The position numbers were made by a program, and so were the translations under genes. A stretch of 64,000 nucleotides of DNA, from NCBI GenBank assembly GCA_029204225.1, contig CM055096.1, positions 46,436,579 through 46,500,578 on the forward strand, read 5' to 3'. Below are positions 11,159-22,390 of this stretch, piece after piece. The notes under the pieces are model-generated. The model worked only from the letters and a program-made list of their open reading frames with translations, had not been told where the DNA came from and did not search any database. Every line of letters starts with the position of its first letter. The stretch's first letter is position 1. This DNA is from Diphasiastrum complanatum. Its lineage: Eukaryota; Streptophyta; Lycopodiopsida; Lycopodiales; Lycopodiaceae.

Positions 11159-11704
11159 GCACTACTGGTGACTTAGTAGGCAAACACAAAAATATGATAT
11201 TTTTACAGCCTTTAATGCGCGGTGGTGGCGGAAGCGAAGAGAAGACAAGCAGACAAAGCAATTAGATAGCCAGACAGAACGTAGAAAAGCATTGCAGTAT
11301 TGACACAAATCTAAGCACAGATCTGTAATCAGATTAAGCATAAGAAAATACATGTCAATAATGCAGGTGAGCACAAAACAATAGCAGACATAACCGCGTG
11401 CTTCACATGATTGACATTTCCAACCTTAATTGACAGTTTACATTTGAGAATGTGTTGCTACTAGAAAGAGAGGCTTGTTCGAATGAGCATGCGCAACTTA
11501 ATCATTCCAATTTATGATGTTCTCTGATATTCTTTCTGCTACAATTGGGCAATTTTTGCTGTTATATTTCCAATTCACATCAAATGTTTAATGTGAAAAT
11601 GAAAATGACATAAATGGATCTACTTTTGTGCGTTGAGAGGAAACAAATAAGTTGGCTACAAGAAAAACTAAAGCATCCATTAATAAAAAAGGATGCTAAG
11701 TTTC
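11159..11704 (+). mobile_element. CACTA-like transposon end (left copy)
   Basis: It begins CACTACTGGTGACTTAGTAG, compatible with the CACTA terminal signature, right after the broken gag-like ORF. The same sequence lies inverted at 49050-48491, where it leads into TNP2 transposase remnants. Both copies diverge after GCTAAGTTTC. No coding potential was seen. I found no matching opposite end or target duplication, so the terminus is an inference from the motif and the TNP2 context. Confidence 0.5.
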
Positions 11705-12248
11705 TATGTGGAATTTGCATATATCTACCTAGCCATTCATTCGCATGACACTGTTCTGAACTACGTTATAGATGTATTTAATTACAAATTAATAACTTGT
11801 TCAATTGCAGATACATTCCAAATAGCGTCGATGATCAACCACAATGCACGCTGCACACGCCTATTTCCATCATAAAACTCCCACCATTTAGTCGTTAACT
11901 TTAATCTACGTCGCCCTCTCACGAGCTTTCAAACTACTCCTAATTTCTATTCATTAACGAATATTGCAAAGAAAATTCTACTTAGATCTCCTCCTTCTAC
12001 GTTAGGAAAATTTTGCTTGATGCCGCCACTCCTTAGCTTGTACGATATCACTTTCATGTCCACTTCCGCCGCATCATTCTCTGCAAGTCCAGTTAATTAG
12101 AACATCATATCTGTTTGAAACGTCATGTTTGTCTCTTAAGTTATGATAAGCATTAACTAATATACTGAAAATGAAATATTGATCAAATGGGAGTGAACTC
12201 ATAACTTCGATGGATCAGGTACCTCTACAAGCTGTATATGCGCTAGAG
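11705..12248. other. No gene recognised
   Basis: AT-rich sequence downstream of the S1-like gene. It may hold that gene's 3' untranslated region or further captured sequence. No domain, repeat or transposon end recognised. Confidence 0.4.
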
Positions 12249-12802
12249 CTAGTTGTGCTTCAAGTTTGTTGGGGCATCATTCCATACTCTGTATAGCTGC
12301 TCTCTTGTATCATCCTTTTCCATGAAGATGCCAGCTTCTTTTAGCACCTAGTCTATATCGAGAAAATGTGCATGCTGTCAAGCAATATAGCTCTTTATAT
12401 CAAACATCCAGAAATTTATTGGAGAAGATCAAATCTGATGCAGAACGTCATATTCGGTTATCGAAACTTTAAAAGCAACTACTTGTTCATCCTCTCAAAC
12501 AGGCTTAGCTTATCAGTAAAACAGAAACTTGAAAATGAGATTCTACTTACGTTGATAAACAAAGGAAACGACCACATAACTTGGCTCAAGAATTTGTGAT
12601 CAGATTTTTGAAACTCGCACCAAAATCTGGTCCAAGGGAAGCCACTAAAATGCCACTCACGTTGGTCGTCGATATTCAGAACATGCGTACCTAAACGATT
12701 ATCTTTTGAAGCACAAGTCATGGTAATGGGGTGCTGGGAGCGGTTGGTGACGACAAAAGAATCAGCGGAAGCATACAGCAGAGCTGAGGCCACAATGACC
12801 AT
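12249..12802 (-). pseudogene. Plant self-incompatibility S1-family gene (SPH-like), probably degenerate
   Basis: S1-family proteins are small secreted cysteine-containing plant proteins; the Papaver founder is a stigma signal in self-incompatibility. Exon 1 (12802-12551, 84 codons) starts with a hydrophobic signal-like segment (MVIVASALLYASADS) and has the family pattern FVVTN...TMTCASKDNRLGTHVL...FWCEF. A donor GTAAGT follows at 12550. The best acceptor (CTAG) is at 12348, giving exon 2 (12347-12249) with VLKEAGIFMEKDD, resembling the family's C-terminal edge, then a stop. An upstream ATG at 12849 would extend a better signal peptide but is out of frame. The C-terminal cysteine seen in the family is not visible. 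It may be a host gene or a fragment carried by a transposon. Confidence 0.6.
12348..12550 (-). other. Predicted intron of S1-like gene
   Basis: The donor is GTAAGTAGAA directly after the FPLFIN codons, and the acceptor is ACTAG before GTGCTAAAAG. Length is 203 bp, phase 0. Joining restores continuity with the S1-family C-terminal pattern, the main reason to propose it. A transcript would be needed to confirm it. Confidence 0.45.
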
Positions 12803-12871
12803 TGTCACGATGAACAAAGCTAAGCTAACGCAATTCTAATCTTCCGCATGTTTGGAAGGCGCGCGCGCTAT

Positions 12872-12950
<79 letters not shown>

Positions 12951-12978
12951 AAGAAAGAAAGAGAGAGAGAGAAAGAGA
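12872..12978. repeat. GA microsatellite
   Basis: About 107 bp of GA repeats with a few GAAA interruptions, preceded by a short GCGCGCGC run. It lies just upstream of the S1-like gene. Confidence 0.97.
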
Positions 12979-13640
12979 ATATGAATATTAATTTATAGTG
13001 CCGATCCTCAAATAGTTGTTGGGTTTGAGGGAAATAAGTAGATAAACAATAGTTAGGGTTACGTTATTGGTCAACTTCATGCAACAGATCAAACAGCTAA
13101 AGTTCTTAGGGGTCACATAATCATCTTTTGGCATTTGAGTCTTTGTAGAATATGCATCCCATGTGTTTGCACACAAATTTAATGTACTTCCATGTTCCTC
13201 AGTGATTGCCAAAAATTTGAAGGTTGTATGGAATTTATGAAATAAGCAAGAAATTCAAACAAACAATCAAAAATTGAAAAATGATTGGATTTAAATTTCT
13301 TGGAGCTAGGATATCCTTGCACAAAGGTTTTTATGAGCTTTTATATGAATGTTGTGATATCACATATGGATTAAATCTCTAGAATTTTTTTATGTAAGAT
13401 CACCCAGATGTAGTGTGACTAAAAAATCTCCTCTTCTTGAGTTGTAAAAAAGCGCCTTCTCCAACTCGAGCTCTTGGTTGCATTAGGTGCAGGGCAAGAA
13501 GGTGTGGAATTAGTTCAATCGATGGAGAGTAGCAAAGAGCTCAATCATATATCGTAGATGCCTAGAGTCGCAAAGGGTGATCATCCAGGATTGATGATCG
13601 AAGAATGACAAGAGGTGGAAGATCAAATAAGCACATGAGC
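12979..13640. other. No gene recognised
   Basis: AT-rich sequence. A 74-codon minus-strand frame at 13212-12988 has no family resemblance. The right end (from about 13440) may already belong to the decayed Copia that follows. Confidence 0.4.
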
Positions 13641-16455
13641 CAACATCCACTTATATGTGCACTGATGTATGTGCTACATCACAAGCCGATGTACAAGAAG
13701 TAGTCCTTGATTTAGAAGCTACGTCACAATTTGTGAAAATGAAGCAAATGATAGCTGACTTTTGACAGACAGATTCATCCATGTACATCATTCTAGGAGA
13801 TGGATCGCGACATGAAGTGAGCGGAACGGGAGTGCTATGGCTGAACACCAACGGCAGAGACAGAAGACTAGATGATGTCCCGTACGTACCTACACTACAA
13901 AAAGATTTACTATCTGTTGTAAAGATAGCAAATGCGGACATGCATGTGACATTCACTGATGAAACATGCAACATGATTGCAACCAATCTGAGTTCCTATG
14001 ATGCGTGCAATAGAGGACTCCTTCAGAGCGACAGAACTCCTTTGATGTGGTGTACACCTTTTGCAAAGGACTTCTTCAGAGCGACAGAACTCCTGGAGTT
14101 GATCACTCATACATCTGCGGACCCTTTGATGTGGTCTTTGTGGGAGGATCAAGATACTATATCATTCATTCATGATTTCATTAAGTTTGCAATTGTCTAC
14201 TTCATCCACAACAAGTCAGAGGCACTTGAAAAATTTACAAAATGTCATAAATTGGGCTGAGAAGTGGACTGAGAATAAATTCAAGCAGCTACGAACTAAC
14301 AAAGGTGGAGAATATGTCTCCAACCATATTTGTTGATCTCTATAGCAGTCGTGGCATCCTTCACATGAAGACTACAATGTATACACCACAACACAATGGT
14401 GTTGCCGGGAGGAAAAACAAGACTCTCATGGAAGCAACAAGATGCACACATACGCACACGTTTCAGACAAGAAGAGAAAAAAGCTAGATGAAAAGGTGGA
14501 ACAAGGATTCCTTGTACGATACGATGTACATTCTTCATACTATAGAATCTACATGCTTCAAATCAAGAAAGTAAACACTATCAGAGATGTCAAGATTGAC
14601 CAGAAAAGAATGATGGCTGACGGTAATCCAGTCAGCTATGAGATTCTTAGCAAGCAGTATTACAACCTGTCACACAAACACAGGGAGTAGACCCTGAACA
14701 TCTGGATCAAGACGTTCAAACTCTGAATGAACTGAGCGACAGTTCAGATGATGAATAGACCGACATGCAGCCTATACCTAGAACACCTTCAATGCACAGT
14801 GGTCCTGCTGTCAATAAGAAAGACAAAGGCAAAGCAGTCGCTGAACCTACACCATCTCCAAGGAGATCTACAAAGGAAAGAAAAGAATCTATCAAAGACA
14901 ATTCAACTTCTACCCAAGAAGATTTTTTTTTTTTGTGAATTTGCAGGTGAAGCACAGACCTATGAAGAAACCGTTGACAATCCAGAAAGAACAACTGGAT
15001 CAAGGCCATGGAAGATGCAATAAACTCCATGGAGCAGAACAAAGTATGGACTATTGATCCAGTACCAGCAGACAGAAAGATTGTCAAATGTAAGTGGATC
15101 TACAAGTTCAAATACGGACCAGACGACAATGTATCAAAATATAAAGCTAGGCTAGTTGCCAAGGGTTTCTCGCGGAAGTATTGCATTGACTATATTGAAA
15201 AAATTTCTCCTATAGTCAATCATACATCTATACACATATTGCTTGTATATGCAACAGCCTACAATGTGAAGATCCATATTGTAGATGAAAAGACAACGTT
15301 TTCGCATGGATATCTGAAGGAAGAAGTCTACATGGATCAGCTATCAGGTTTTTCTTGTAAGCCGTTTGCTGACCATGTATGCAGAATGCAAAAGAGCATC
15401 TACGAACTGAAATAGTTCGCCAGGCAGTGGTACAAGAAGGATCACACACTCAGCTCCTTAGGCTACCAGCCTTTAATGGCTGATTACAATGTCTATGTGA
15501 CATAAATAAATGAAGAAGTAGTCTCTGTGTCTATGTAGATGACAGACTAATTCTGTCAAAGAGCAACACGCTGATTGCATAGGTGAAGGAGAATATTTCA
15601 AGGCACTTTGAAATATCAGACCTAGGTGAAGCAAAATGCTACGTGGGCTTGCAGATTCACAGAGATCTCAAGGGTGGTAGATTATATCTACAACAATCAA
15701 GGTATAGTAAAAAATCATTAATGATTTTCAAATGGCAGATTGCAAGGGAGTAAACACTCTAATGGTTCCTAGCACAGTGCTAAAAAATGAAGACTGTCCT
15801 AGAGACAATGCAGAATGGGAAGCTATGTTGCATAAGAACTACAAAAGGCTTGTTGGTTCTTTGATATACTTAGTAGATAATACATGACTAGACATTTCTT
15901 ACACAGTGTTTAGACTGAGCCAGTTCAATATTATTCCAGGACCTACAAGGCTAGAAAATTGCCAAGAGGATCCTGTAGTACCTGCAGCATACAAAAGACT
16001 ATGGGCTTTGCTATTATCGTGATGCAATATTTCAGGTGAAGTCCTACAGTTATGTGAGCTAGGCATCTATCAAAGATGATTGCAAGGGCATCTTAGGAGG
16101 CTGTACCATCACAGCAGATGTAGTTGTACCATAATTGCCCAATCTTCTTGTGAGGCAGAGTACGTTGTTGTAGCCAAAATGGCTAATGAGCTGACATCGC
16201 TCAAACAGTTCCATTTGGACTGGGAGAAAAGACTGATGAGCTGCTGATGTTATACATGGACAACATCTTTGCTATACATTTGACAAAGGATCTTGTGTTT
16301 CATTCAAGAACGAAACACATCATGAGAGACGAGTTGAAGACTGTGTTCATTCCAGACAAGTAGACAGTAGCTGACATTTTGACAAAACCTTTGGATAAGG
16401 CAGTGTTTGAAAGGCAGAGAGCAAGCTTGGGAATCACAAGGATACCTCGCTTTGA
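13641..16455 (+). pseudogene. Heavily decayed Copia polyprotein
   Basis: Pieces in Copia order on the plus strand: the post-protease segment (13781-13990, GDGSRHEVSGTGVLWLNT, VPYVPTLQKDLLSVVKIAN), integrase (14280-14440, YTPQHNGVAGRKNKTLME), RT start (15008-15415, CKWIYKFKYGPDDNVSKYKA, LVAKGFSRKYCIDY, ATAYNVKIHIVD), and the RNase H C-terminus (16270-16440, VFHSRTKHIMRDELKTVF, ADILTKPLDKAVF). Many stops and frameshifts separate them. No LTRs, PBS or target duplications were found. It differs clearly from the two other Copia elements in the window. A duplicated stretch of about 42 bp (SDRTPL region, 14020 and 14074) interrupts the protein. Confidence 0.8.
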
Positions 16456-16836
16456 GAGGGAGCTGAAGAAACTGAAAATTTCCAATATAAAAGCCTTCGT
16501 ATATTGTGACCAAACACACATAAATAAACGTAAAGCCTCAATAGGCTTTAACCTCAACCGCACAGCCAAAGGCCACACAAAACACCACCAAAGGCACTGC
16601 TAAGGCACCGAAGAGTAACCGAGTCACTGCCAAAGGACCACAGGTCAACGAATGTCTTTCACATACGATTTCTCCTCTTGAAGGAGATGAACTGTCCGGG
16701 CACCACACCAGGGCCTGCTACGGTCTAGTTTTGGTAGCTTGCCATGGCTTCACACTCCGAAGAACGTTCATGACCGTATAGGCACTGCAAAGCAACGATT
16801 GTGTATATTAGGCAACTACAATAGTGGTGCATCTTA
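16456..16836. other. No gene recognised
   Basis: Sequence after the RNase H end of the decayed Copia, with short repeats of the type GCCAAAGG and GGCAC. It could be the 3' untranslated part or an unrecognised LTR of that element. Confidence 0.35.
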
Positions 16837-17628
16837 TGTTAAAATTGAAAACAATCCATATTGATTTTTTGGCTTGCTACAAATGTTGTACCATGCAAGT
16901 ATGTAGCTCATTAATGTAAAATGCCAAGTTTGGCCTACATAGAACTCGAGCTACATGGTTATGTATTATCTAGTCTGATAAATGCAACTTGCATATAGTT
17001 TGTAGACATAGAATTAGCATGATTATGCTTGTAGAAACTCATGGCAACTCACATGAATTAATTGTAAGTGATCCATAGTGACATGCAAGGCATGCACAAA
17101 GAAATGGACACATGCATGATGATTTGGACATTTCTAATTAGAACTAGTACACTTGTAAAAAGTTGGTAGAATTTCATGCATGACAAGTGACAAATGTCAC
17201 ATAGACTCTAGATGTCACTTTAGATGTCATTTTGGAATGGATAGATATGGTTCTACCTCGAGCTACCTCAATCTCCATAAATATGTGTAGCTCTCCACAC
17301 AATCAATGATGAAGAACCAAAGCTTTGTAGCTATCTCATGTCATTTTGGATCTAAACAAATATTGCTTGTCATCTCTCTAGCTCTCTCTCTCTAACTCGT
17401 GTTGAGGCTAATGCTCATACATTGAAATCTTGTATTTTTTATTCATTCTTTGATCATTGCCATTATATTCTGTTGATTAGCATGCTAGATTGTGGATTAG
17501 CCATTTCTTCTGAACTAGATTTTGTTGATCAATCTAGAATCAGGTTATACTGCCAATCACAAAGCTTAATTAAGATCAGTCACTCTTGTTGACATTCCCC
17601 ACACGTGTGAATTCTGGAAATTTTGTCA
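16837..17628 (+). repeat. 5' LTR of Copia element B
   Basis: TGTTAAAATTG...GAAATTTTGTCA, directly followed by the PBS. It contains a 12-bp stretch near 17215 (a duplicated TTTAGATGTCA-like piece) absent from the 3' LTR. Confidence 0.93.
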
Positions 17629-17641
17629 TGGTATCAGAGCC
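17629..17641 (+). other. Primer-binding site, initiator tRNA-Met
   Basis: TGGTATCAGAGCC abuts the LTR end; it matches the standard complement of the initiator tRNA-Met 3' end used by plant Copia elements. Confidence 0.93.
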
Positions 17642-18386
17642 ACATTAAGCTTTGCATGCTAGCAACTCTGATTGTACAAGAAATTGAGAGCTAAATCAAG
17701 CAAAAAAGTAGTTTTGCACTTTTTCTAACCCTTCTCTGAAGTGTATTTGGATCAAATCGGACTTGAACTGAATTTTTTAGACCTGAATTGAGGAAGTACG
17801 GAATTCTGGAATTCCGCACGTGTGAAAATCAGAGTTTTTTAGTCCCTTTGTTCTCCTTACTTATGAATCCAAAGATAGCAGTCTTATAACTTGATGGAAA
17901 GCATTTGATCTGCACTTTCCATACAAATTGAAATCAAATCAATCTGATGTGTCTAGCAAGAGTTATAAGCTCTTAAAGAGGATAGGGATAGGTCCAAAAT
18001 CCGAGTGACAACATTTTAATTTGATTCAATTATACTTTGTTCTGAATTCATTGTTTTGAGCATCCAACACAAGAAACTATAGATCAAGACTGAGTTTGAA
18101 GTATTTGAACACCCTTTGAGCCTTCTGAGTGTCAATAGTGTTTTCTTTTGAAGCATTTCACACATGCCAAAAGTAGAATTCAAACCAGCCAAAGTGTCTC
18201 AAACCACTTTTTGTATCTTGTCTTGTGGAATATTTGAGATTCATCTCAAATATAGTTGCAAGTATTTCACATAGGAAGGTAGTTGAACCTTGAAAATACC
18301 TATAGTGAAGAGATCAGCAACTCTAAGTCTGAAAGGAACAAGCTCAAACATATCTCAATCCAATAACTAAGAAGTCTGCATTATAA
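17642..18386 (+). other. Leader of Copia element B
   Basis: About 745 bp between PBS and the first gag ATG (18387). Many short stops, no coding signal. Confidence 0.8.
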
Positions 18387-19866
18387 TGGCATCTCAAGGA
18401 GGATAACTTCTAGAAGCCAGTGAAAGACTAAACACTTCTAGTTACTCAATTTGGAAGTTAAGAATGGAGTCTGTTTTGATTCTCCAGGATGTTATGGATA
18501 TTGTGCTTGGTGTTGAAGAGGAGCCTCAAGCACAGGTTGAAATTCCTAAATATAAGAAGAGAGCTAGAATGGCTCTACATTTCATTAAGATGAATGTATC
18601 TAATGAAATTTTGAGAGAGATAGGATCTTGCACTACAGCCAAAGAAGCTTGGGATGCACTAAAGGCCATTATGAAGCAAAGAATACTTCTAGAATACTCA
18701 CTCTTAGGAATCAGATTTTCCAAAGTTTCCAAAGAAGTGAAGAGAGTGCATCTAACTATGTTCTGAGAGTTAAAGATTTACATAGAGAGCTTTCCTGTGT
18801 TGGTGTTACCATTAACCAAGTTGAGCTAGTTCAAGTCATACTGAGTGGCTTGAGACATGACTATGATAATCTTGTTCAATCTTTTGCTATTAAGGAGGAG
18901 TTACCTAATCTAGAAACTCTCCAAGGAATTCTTATTTCTGAAGAATCTAGAAAAATCTATAAACTCTCCAGGATGAACAAACTTGAACATGGTGGAAGTG
19001 ACAAAGCCCTCTTTGTCAAAGGAAAGCAGAAAGGAAGGAGTAAGAACCAATTCTCTCAAGCATACAACAAAGACAAAGCCAAAGATCGAGATCAAGATGG
19101 TGAAGAGGATGAAACATCTCATCCCTCTAACTCAAAAACCAAGAAGAAGAAAGTGAAGTGCTTCTTCTGTGGCAAAAAGAGGCACTATGCCTCTAATTGC
19201 TTTAAGAAGAAAAACCAACTCAAGCAAGCTAATCTCTCCAAAGAGATTGAAGAAGATTCTGTTGCAAGTGATGGAGAAGGATCACTTATGGTGTCCAATT
19301 TTTCTTCATCACCTTTCAAGAAAGATGGAGCTTGGTACATAGACAATGGAGCCTCTTCACATATATGTTGTTCAAAGGAGTCATTTGACTCAATCTTACC
19401 TTTCAAAGGACTCAAGAGATCTATTTACACAACTAATGATCATGAGTGTCCACTAGAAGGAATTGGCAACATTCCATTGAAACTTGCTTCTTCAAAAGTT
19501 CTTGCACTTTCTAATGTTCTTTTCATTCCAAAACTTACAAAGAATTTAATTAGTGTGGGAAAGTTGCTTGATAATGGTTGTGATGTAAAGTTCAACTCCA
19601 ATACTTGTTTTATCAAGAGAAAAGATGAGATCCTTGTTGATGGAACTAGATGTGGTGGAATTTTTAAGTTGAATTCTTATGAGAATGCAAACCTTTGTGA
19701 AGTTGCTTTGTTATCTAAGGAGGAGCTGTGGCATAGAAGGTTGGGACATCCTAACTTAACATCTATGTCTTCTATGGTTAAGAAAGAGGAGGCTATTGGT
19801 CTTCCAAAATCTCTTTTAAAGGTTTCAAGCCTTGTGAGGCTTGTGCCATTGCAAAGTCACACATAA
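18387..19866 (+). pseudogene. Copia gag, protease and pre-integrase part
   Basis: The frame starts MASQGG and hits TAA at codon 7, then continues as gag (RLNTSSYSIWKLRMES, KEAWDALKAI). A frameshift near 18675 moves it into a frame that stays open to 19866. There follow ELSCVGVTINQVELVQVIL, a basic linker, a canonical zinc knuckle CFFCGKKRHYASNC (about 19160-19201), the protease site AWYIDNGASSHIC (about 19328; the usual D-S-G is D-N-G), and the pre-integrase motif ELWHRRLGHPNLTS (about 19726). The protease change and early stop make it non-functional. After 19810 a further shift carries the reading into integrase. Confidence 0.88.
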
Positions 19867-20460
19867 AGCCATATCAAAAGTCTTTTATAAAGACTACTTC
19901 TCCATTGGTGTACATTTTGTCTCTTCTAAAAGTATTGGTGGTGCAACATGTTTTGTCACCTTTATTGATGACTTTACTAGATACACTTGGTTGCATCTAC
20001 TTTCTTCAAAGTCTATGGTTTTTTATCACTTCCTTATCTTCAAAGCTTATGTAGAAAAACAGTTTTCTTGCAAAGTTAAAGCTTTATGATGCGATGGAGG
20101 AGGTGAATATATCTCCAACAAGTTTCATAATTATTGTGAAGGTGAAGGAATAAAGAGAGAATTTTCTTGTACCTATTCTCTATCCCAAAATGCTTCTTGG
20201 TTTCCAAGGGAAGGCTCGAACTTGAGACCAAAGAAACTTTGGATGTCAACCTAACCAATTGAGCCAACTCCCTTGCCTTCTATCCCAAAATGGAGTAGTT
20301 GAGAGGAAAAACATATCTTTATGTGAATGTGCTAAAGCAATTTGAGTAGCAGCTTCTTTGCCTATTGAATAATGTGGTGAAGCTATAAATTGTGCAAACT
20401 ATTTGTGCAATAGATTACCTCACAATGCTCTTGCTGGAAAAACACCTTTTGAAGTCTTGT
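19867..20460 (+). pseudogene. Copia integrase, split by a SINE
   Basis: The core is recognisable: GGATCFVTFIDDFTRYTWLH (first catalytic Asp region), then CDGGGEYIS (second Asp region, after a TGA at about 20087), then GVVERKNISLCECAKAI after the insertion and AINCANYLCNRLP. An 86-bp SINE at 20193-20278 with 14-bp target duplications separates these parts. Further stops follow (20342, 20370). Integrase inserts the cDNA into the host genome; this copy is dead. Confidence 0.87.
20179..20292 (-). mobile_element. tRNA-derived SINE insertion with target duplication
   Basis: The sequence TCTATCCCAAAATG occurs at 20179-20192 and again at 20279-20292, flanking 86 bp foreign to the Copia. The paralogous Copia at 62446-62490 shows the uninterrupted site (CCATCTCAAAATGGAGTGG). 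Read on the minus strand the insert has an A-box-like TGGCTCAATTGGTT and a B-box-like AAGTTCGAGCC about 40 bp apart, the internal pol III promoter layout of a tRNA, and tRNA-like arms. It ends with a small hairpin CTTGGAAACCAAG rather than a poly(A). It could be a very short SINE or a retroposed tRNA pseudogene. Confidence 0.82.
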
Positions 20461-21800
20461 TTCAGAAAACCTAAGGTAGATCACCTTAGAGTTTTTGGTT
20501 GTACTTGCTTTGTTGATATGCCCTTGGAAACAAGGAAAAGAGATGATCCTAATTCTATTAAAGGGATCATGGTTGGATATGCATCCAACAAGAAAGCTTA
20601 CAAGATCTATATTCCCTCTACCTCAACTACAATTGAGAGTAGAGATGTGATATTCCATGAAGATCAAAAATACATTCTTGAGAAGGCTGACTTCAAAGAT
20701 TCTCACAAAGATACTCCAATCATCACCCTTGAAGATCATCATGGAGAGATGGGGCCGAGATTTGAAGGGGAGTCACCTCAATTTTTTTCACCAAGGAGAT
20801 CTCAAAGAGAAAGATCCGAGCCTAGAAGGCTTCCCTATGAAGATAGAGGAAAGCAAGTGGAAATCAACTCCACTAATTGTGCCTATTTTATTTCTCATGA
20901 GGAGCCGAAGGATGTATATGATGCTATCAACTCAAAGGAATGGTACCTTGCCATGAAGGAAGAATATGATGCTTTGATGGCCAATAAAACATGGGAACTT
21001 GTGGATCTTCCATCCAACAAGCATACCATTGGTTGCAAATGGGTTTTCTGAGTCAAGTATAATCAAGATGGCACAATCAACAAGTACAAGACTAGGCTTT
21101 GTGCTAAAGGATTTGCTCAAGTATATGGATTTGATTATGAGGAGACCTCTGGCCCAGTTGCAAAGATGGTGTCAATTAGAATCATAATTTCTCTTGCTTG
21201 TTTTTCCAATTGGCAAATTCTTCAACTAGATGTTTCTAATGCATTTCTAAATGGCTATCTAGAAGAAGAGATCTATATGGATCAACCTATTGGGTTCATC
21301 CATGATGAGTAAAAAGTTTGCTTGCTCTTCAAAAGTTTATATGGATTAAAGCAAGCTCTAAGGTCATGGTATTCTCGACTTAACACCTTTCTTTGAGTCA
21401 CTAGGATTTATGTTGATGATATCATTCTGACAGGAAGTTGTATCAAGTTAGTTGAGGAAACCAAGATTGCTCTTCGAAAAGAGTTCAAGATGTAAGATCC
21501 TGAAAAAATTCACTATATTCTAGGATTAGAGATTGACTTTCTTAAAGATAAAGCTTTCATATGTCAATCTAAGTATGCTCTTTCAATGTTAAAAAAGTTC
21601 AATGTGTTGAATTGTAAGAGTATAGAAACACCTATGGAGCAAAATGTAAAGGACTCTAACAAAGGTGCTGAAAGATCCTTCGAGGACATCACACTTTTTA
21701 GAAGTCTTGTAGGCTCCTTAATTTGGCTCACAATAACTAGACTAGACATAAGCTTTAGTGTTCATAATTTGAGCCAAGCTATGCAAAATCTTTCAATTTA
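20461..21800 (+). pseudogene. Copia reverse transcriptase
   Basis: Integrase C-terminus and linker (KVDHLRVFGCTCFVDMPLE, then FSPRRSQRERSEP) lead into RT with AMKEEYDALMANKTWELVDL, a TGA after CKWVF (21049-21051), LCAKGFAQVYGFDYEET, QLDVSNAFLNGYLEEEIYM, and the catalytic IYVDDIIL at about 21408. Relative to the intact copy at 63580-63670, roughly 90 bp ahead of YVDD is missing, bounded by short GATTTA/AATTTA repeats. Additional stops lie at 21310, 21394 and 21494. It would reverse-transcribe the element RNA; here it is disabled. Confidence 0.88.
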
Positions 21801-22390
21801 TCATTGAAAAAAGGCCAAGAGAGTGCTTAGATATATATCTTCAACTTTTGATTTTGGTTTATTGTATAAAAGTGAAGATCTTTCTATTATTGGTTATTCT
21901 GACTCGGATTTTGCAAGTGATAGAGCAGATCGAAAATCTACAAGTGCTTATGTCATATATCTTGGAGGAAACTTGATATCTTGGCTTTCCAAAAGGCAAG
22001 ATACTGTATCACTCTCATCATGTGAAGCTGAGTACAAGGCACTCACTACAACAACAAAGGAAGTGCTTTGGATCAAGAGGTTACTAGTGGAGCTAAAGAT
22101 AATTATGGAAGAAAATATACCTATGATCATGTGTCACAACATTTCAGCTCAAGCCCTTGCCAACAACCCAATATTCCATGCAAGGAGCAAGCATATCGAA
22201 GTTGCACATCACTTCATGAGAGAGAAGCTCATTGGAGGTGAAATCAAAATGGATCACATCGACACATCATCTTGCATTGCAGATATGCTCACCAAACCTT
22301 CGAGCAAAAGTTCCTCAACAAGCATAGAGCCAACCTTGGAGTTATACCAAGAGCCATGTTCAAATCAATATAGATCATTTTTAGGAGGAG
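21801..22390 (+). pseudogene. Copia RNase H domain and polypurine tract
   Basis: After a TGA at 21805 the frame is open from 21823: IGYSDSDFASDRADRKSTS (with the D-S-D-F-A motif), LISWLSKRQDTVSLSSCEAE, and HARSKHIEVAHHFMREKL, as in Copia RNase H. The frame continues across the polypurine tract (TTAGGAGGAG, ending at 22390) into the 3' LTR, stopping at 22417-22419. Apart from the upstream stop this domain is nearly intact. Confidence 0.88.

Larger units (their letters stand above)
8163..11704 (+). repeat. Left arm of large inverted repeat
   Basis: This arm is homologous to 54303-48491 on the other strand: pol remnant, noncoding stretch, gag-like ORF and CACTA-like end in the same order. The right arm keeps about 2 kb of RT-integrase that the left arm lost. 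Identity looks around 90-95 percent by eye, clearly older than the 8.15-kb duplication. The arms are about 37 kb apart. Both end inside the CACTA-like sequence, after GCTAAGTTTC. Confidence 0.85.

Noticed and set aside
12990-13001. TAGTG at 12997 as the other end of the left CACTA-like element
   Set aside because: The neighbouring bases do not match the reverse complement of CACTACTGGTG, and no 3-bp duplication pairs with the flank at 11159.
12988-13212. 74-codon minus-strand frame near the GA repeat
   Set aside because: No family resemblance, no neighbours in frame, no splice context. Probably chance.
20076-20267. 63-codon minus-strand frame across the SINE
   Set aside because: Spans SINE, target duplication and antisense integrase, so it is composite chance sequence.
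20193-20278. Functional tRNA gene
   Set aside because: Box motifs and arms are only tRNA-like; the acceptor stem pairs poorly and the 14-bp target duplications show retroposition.
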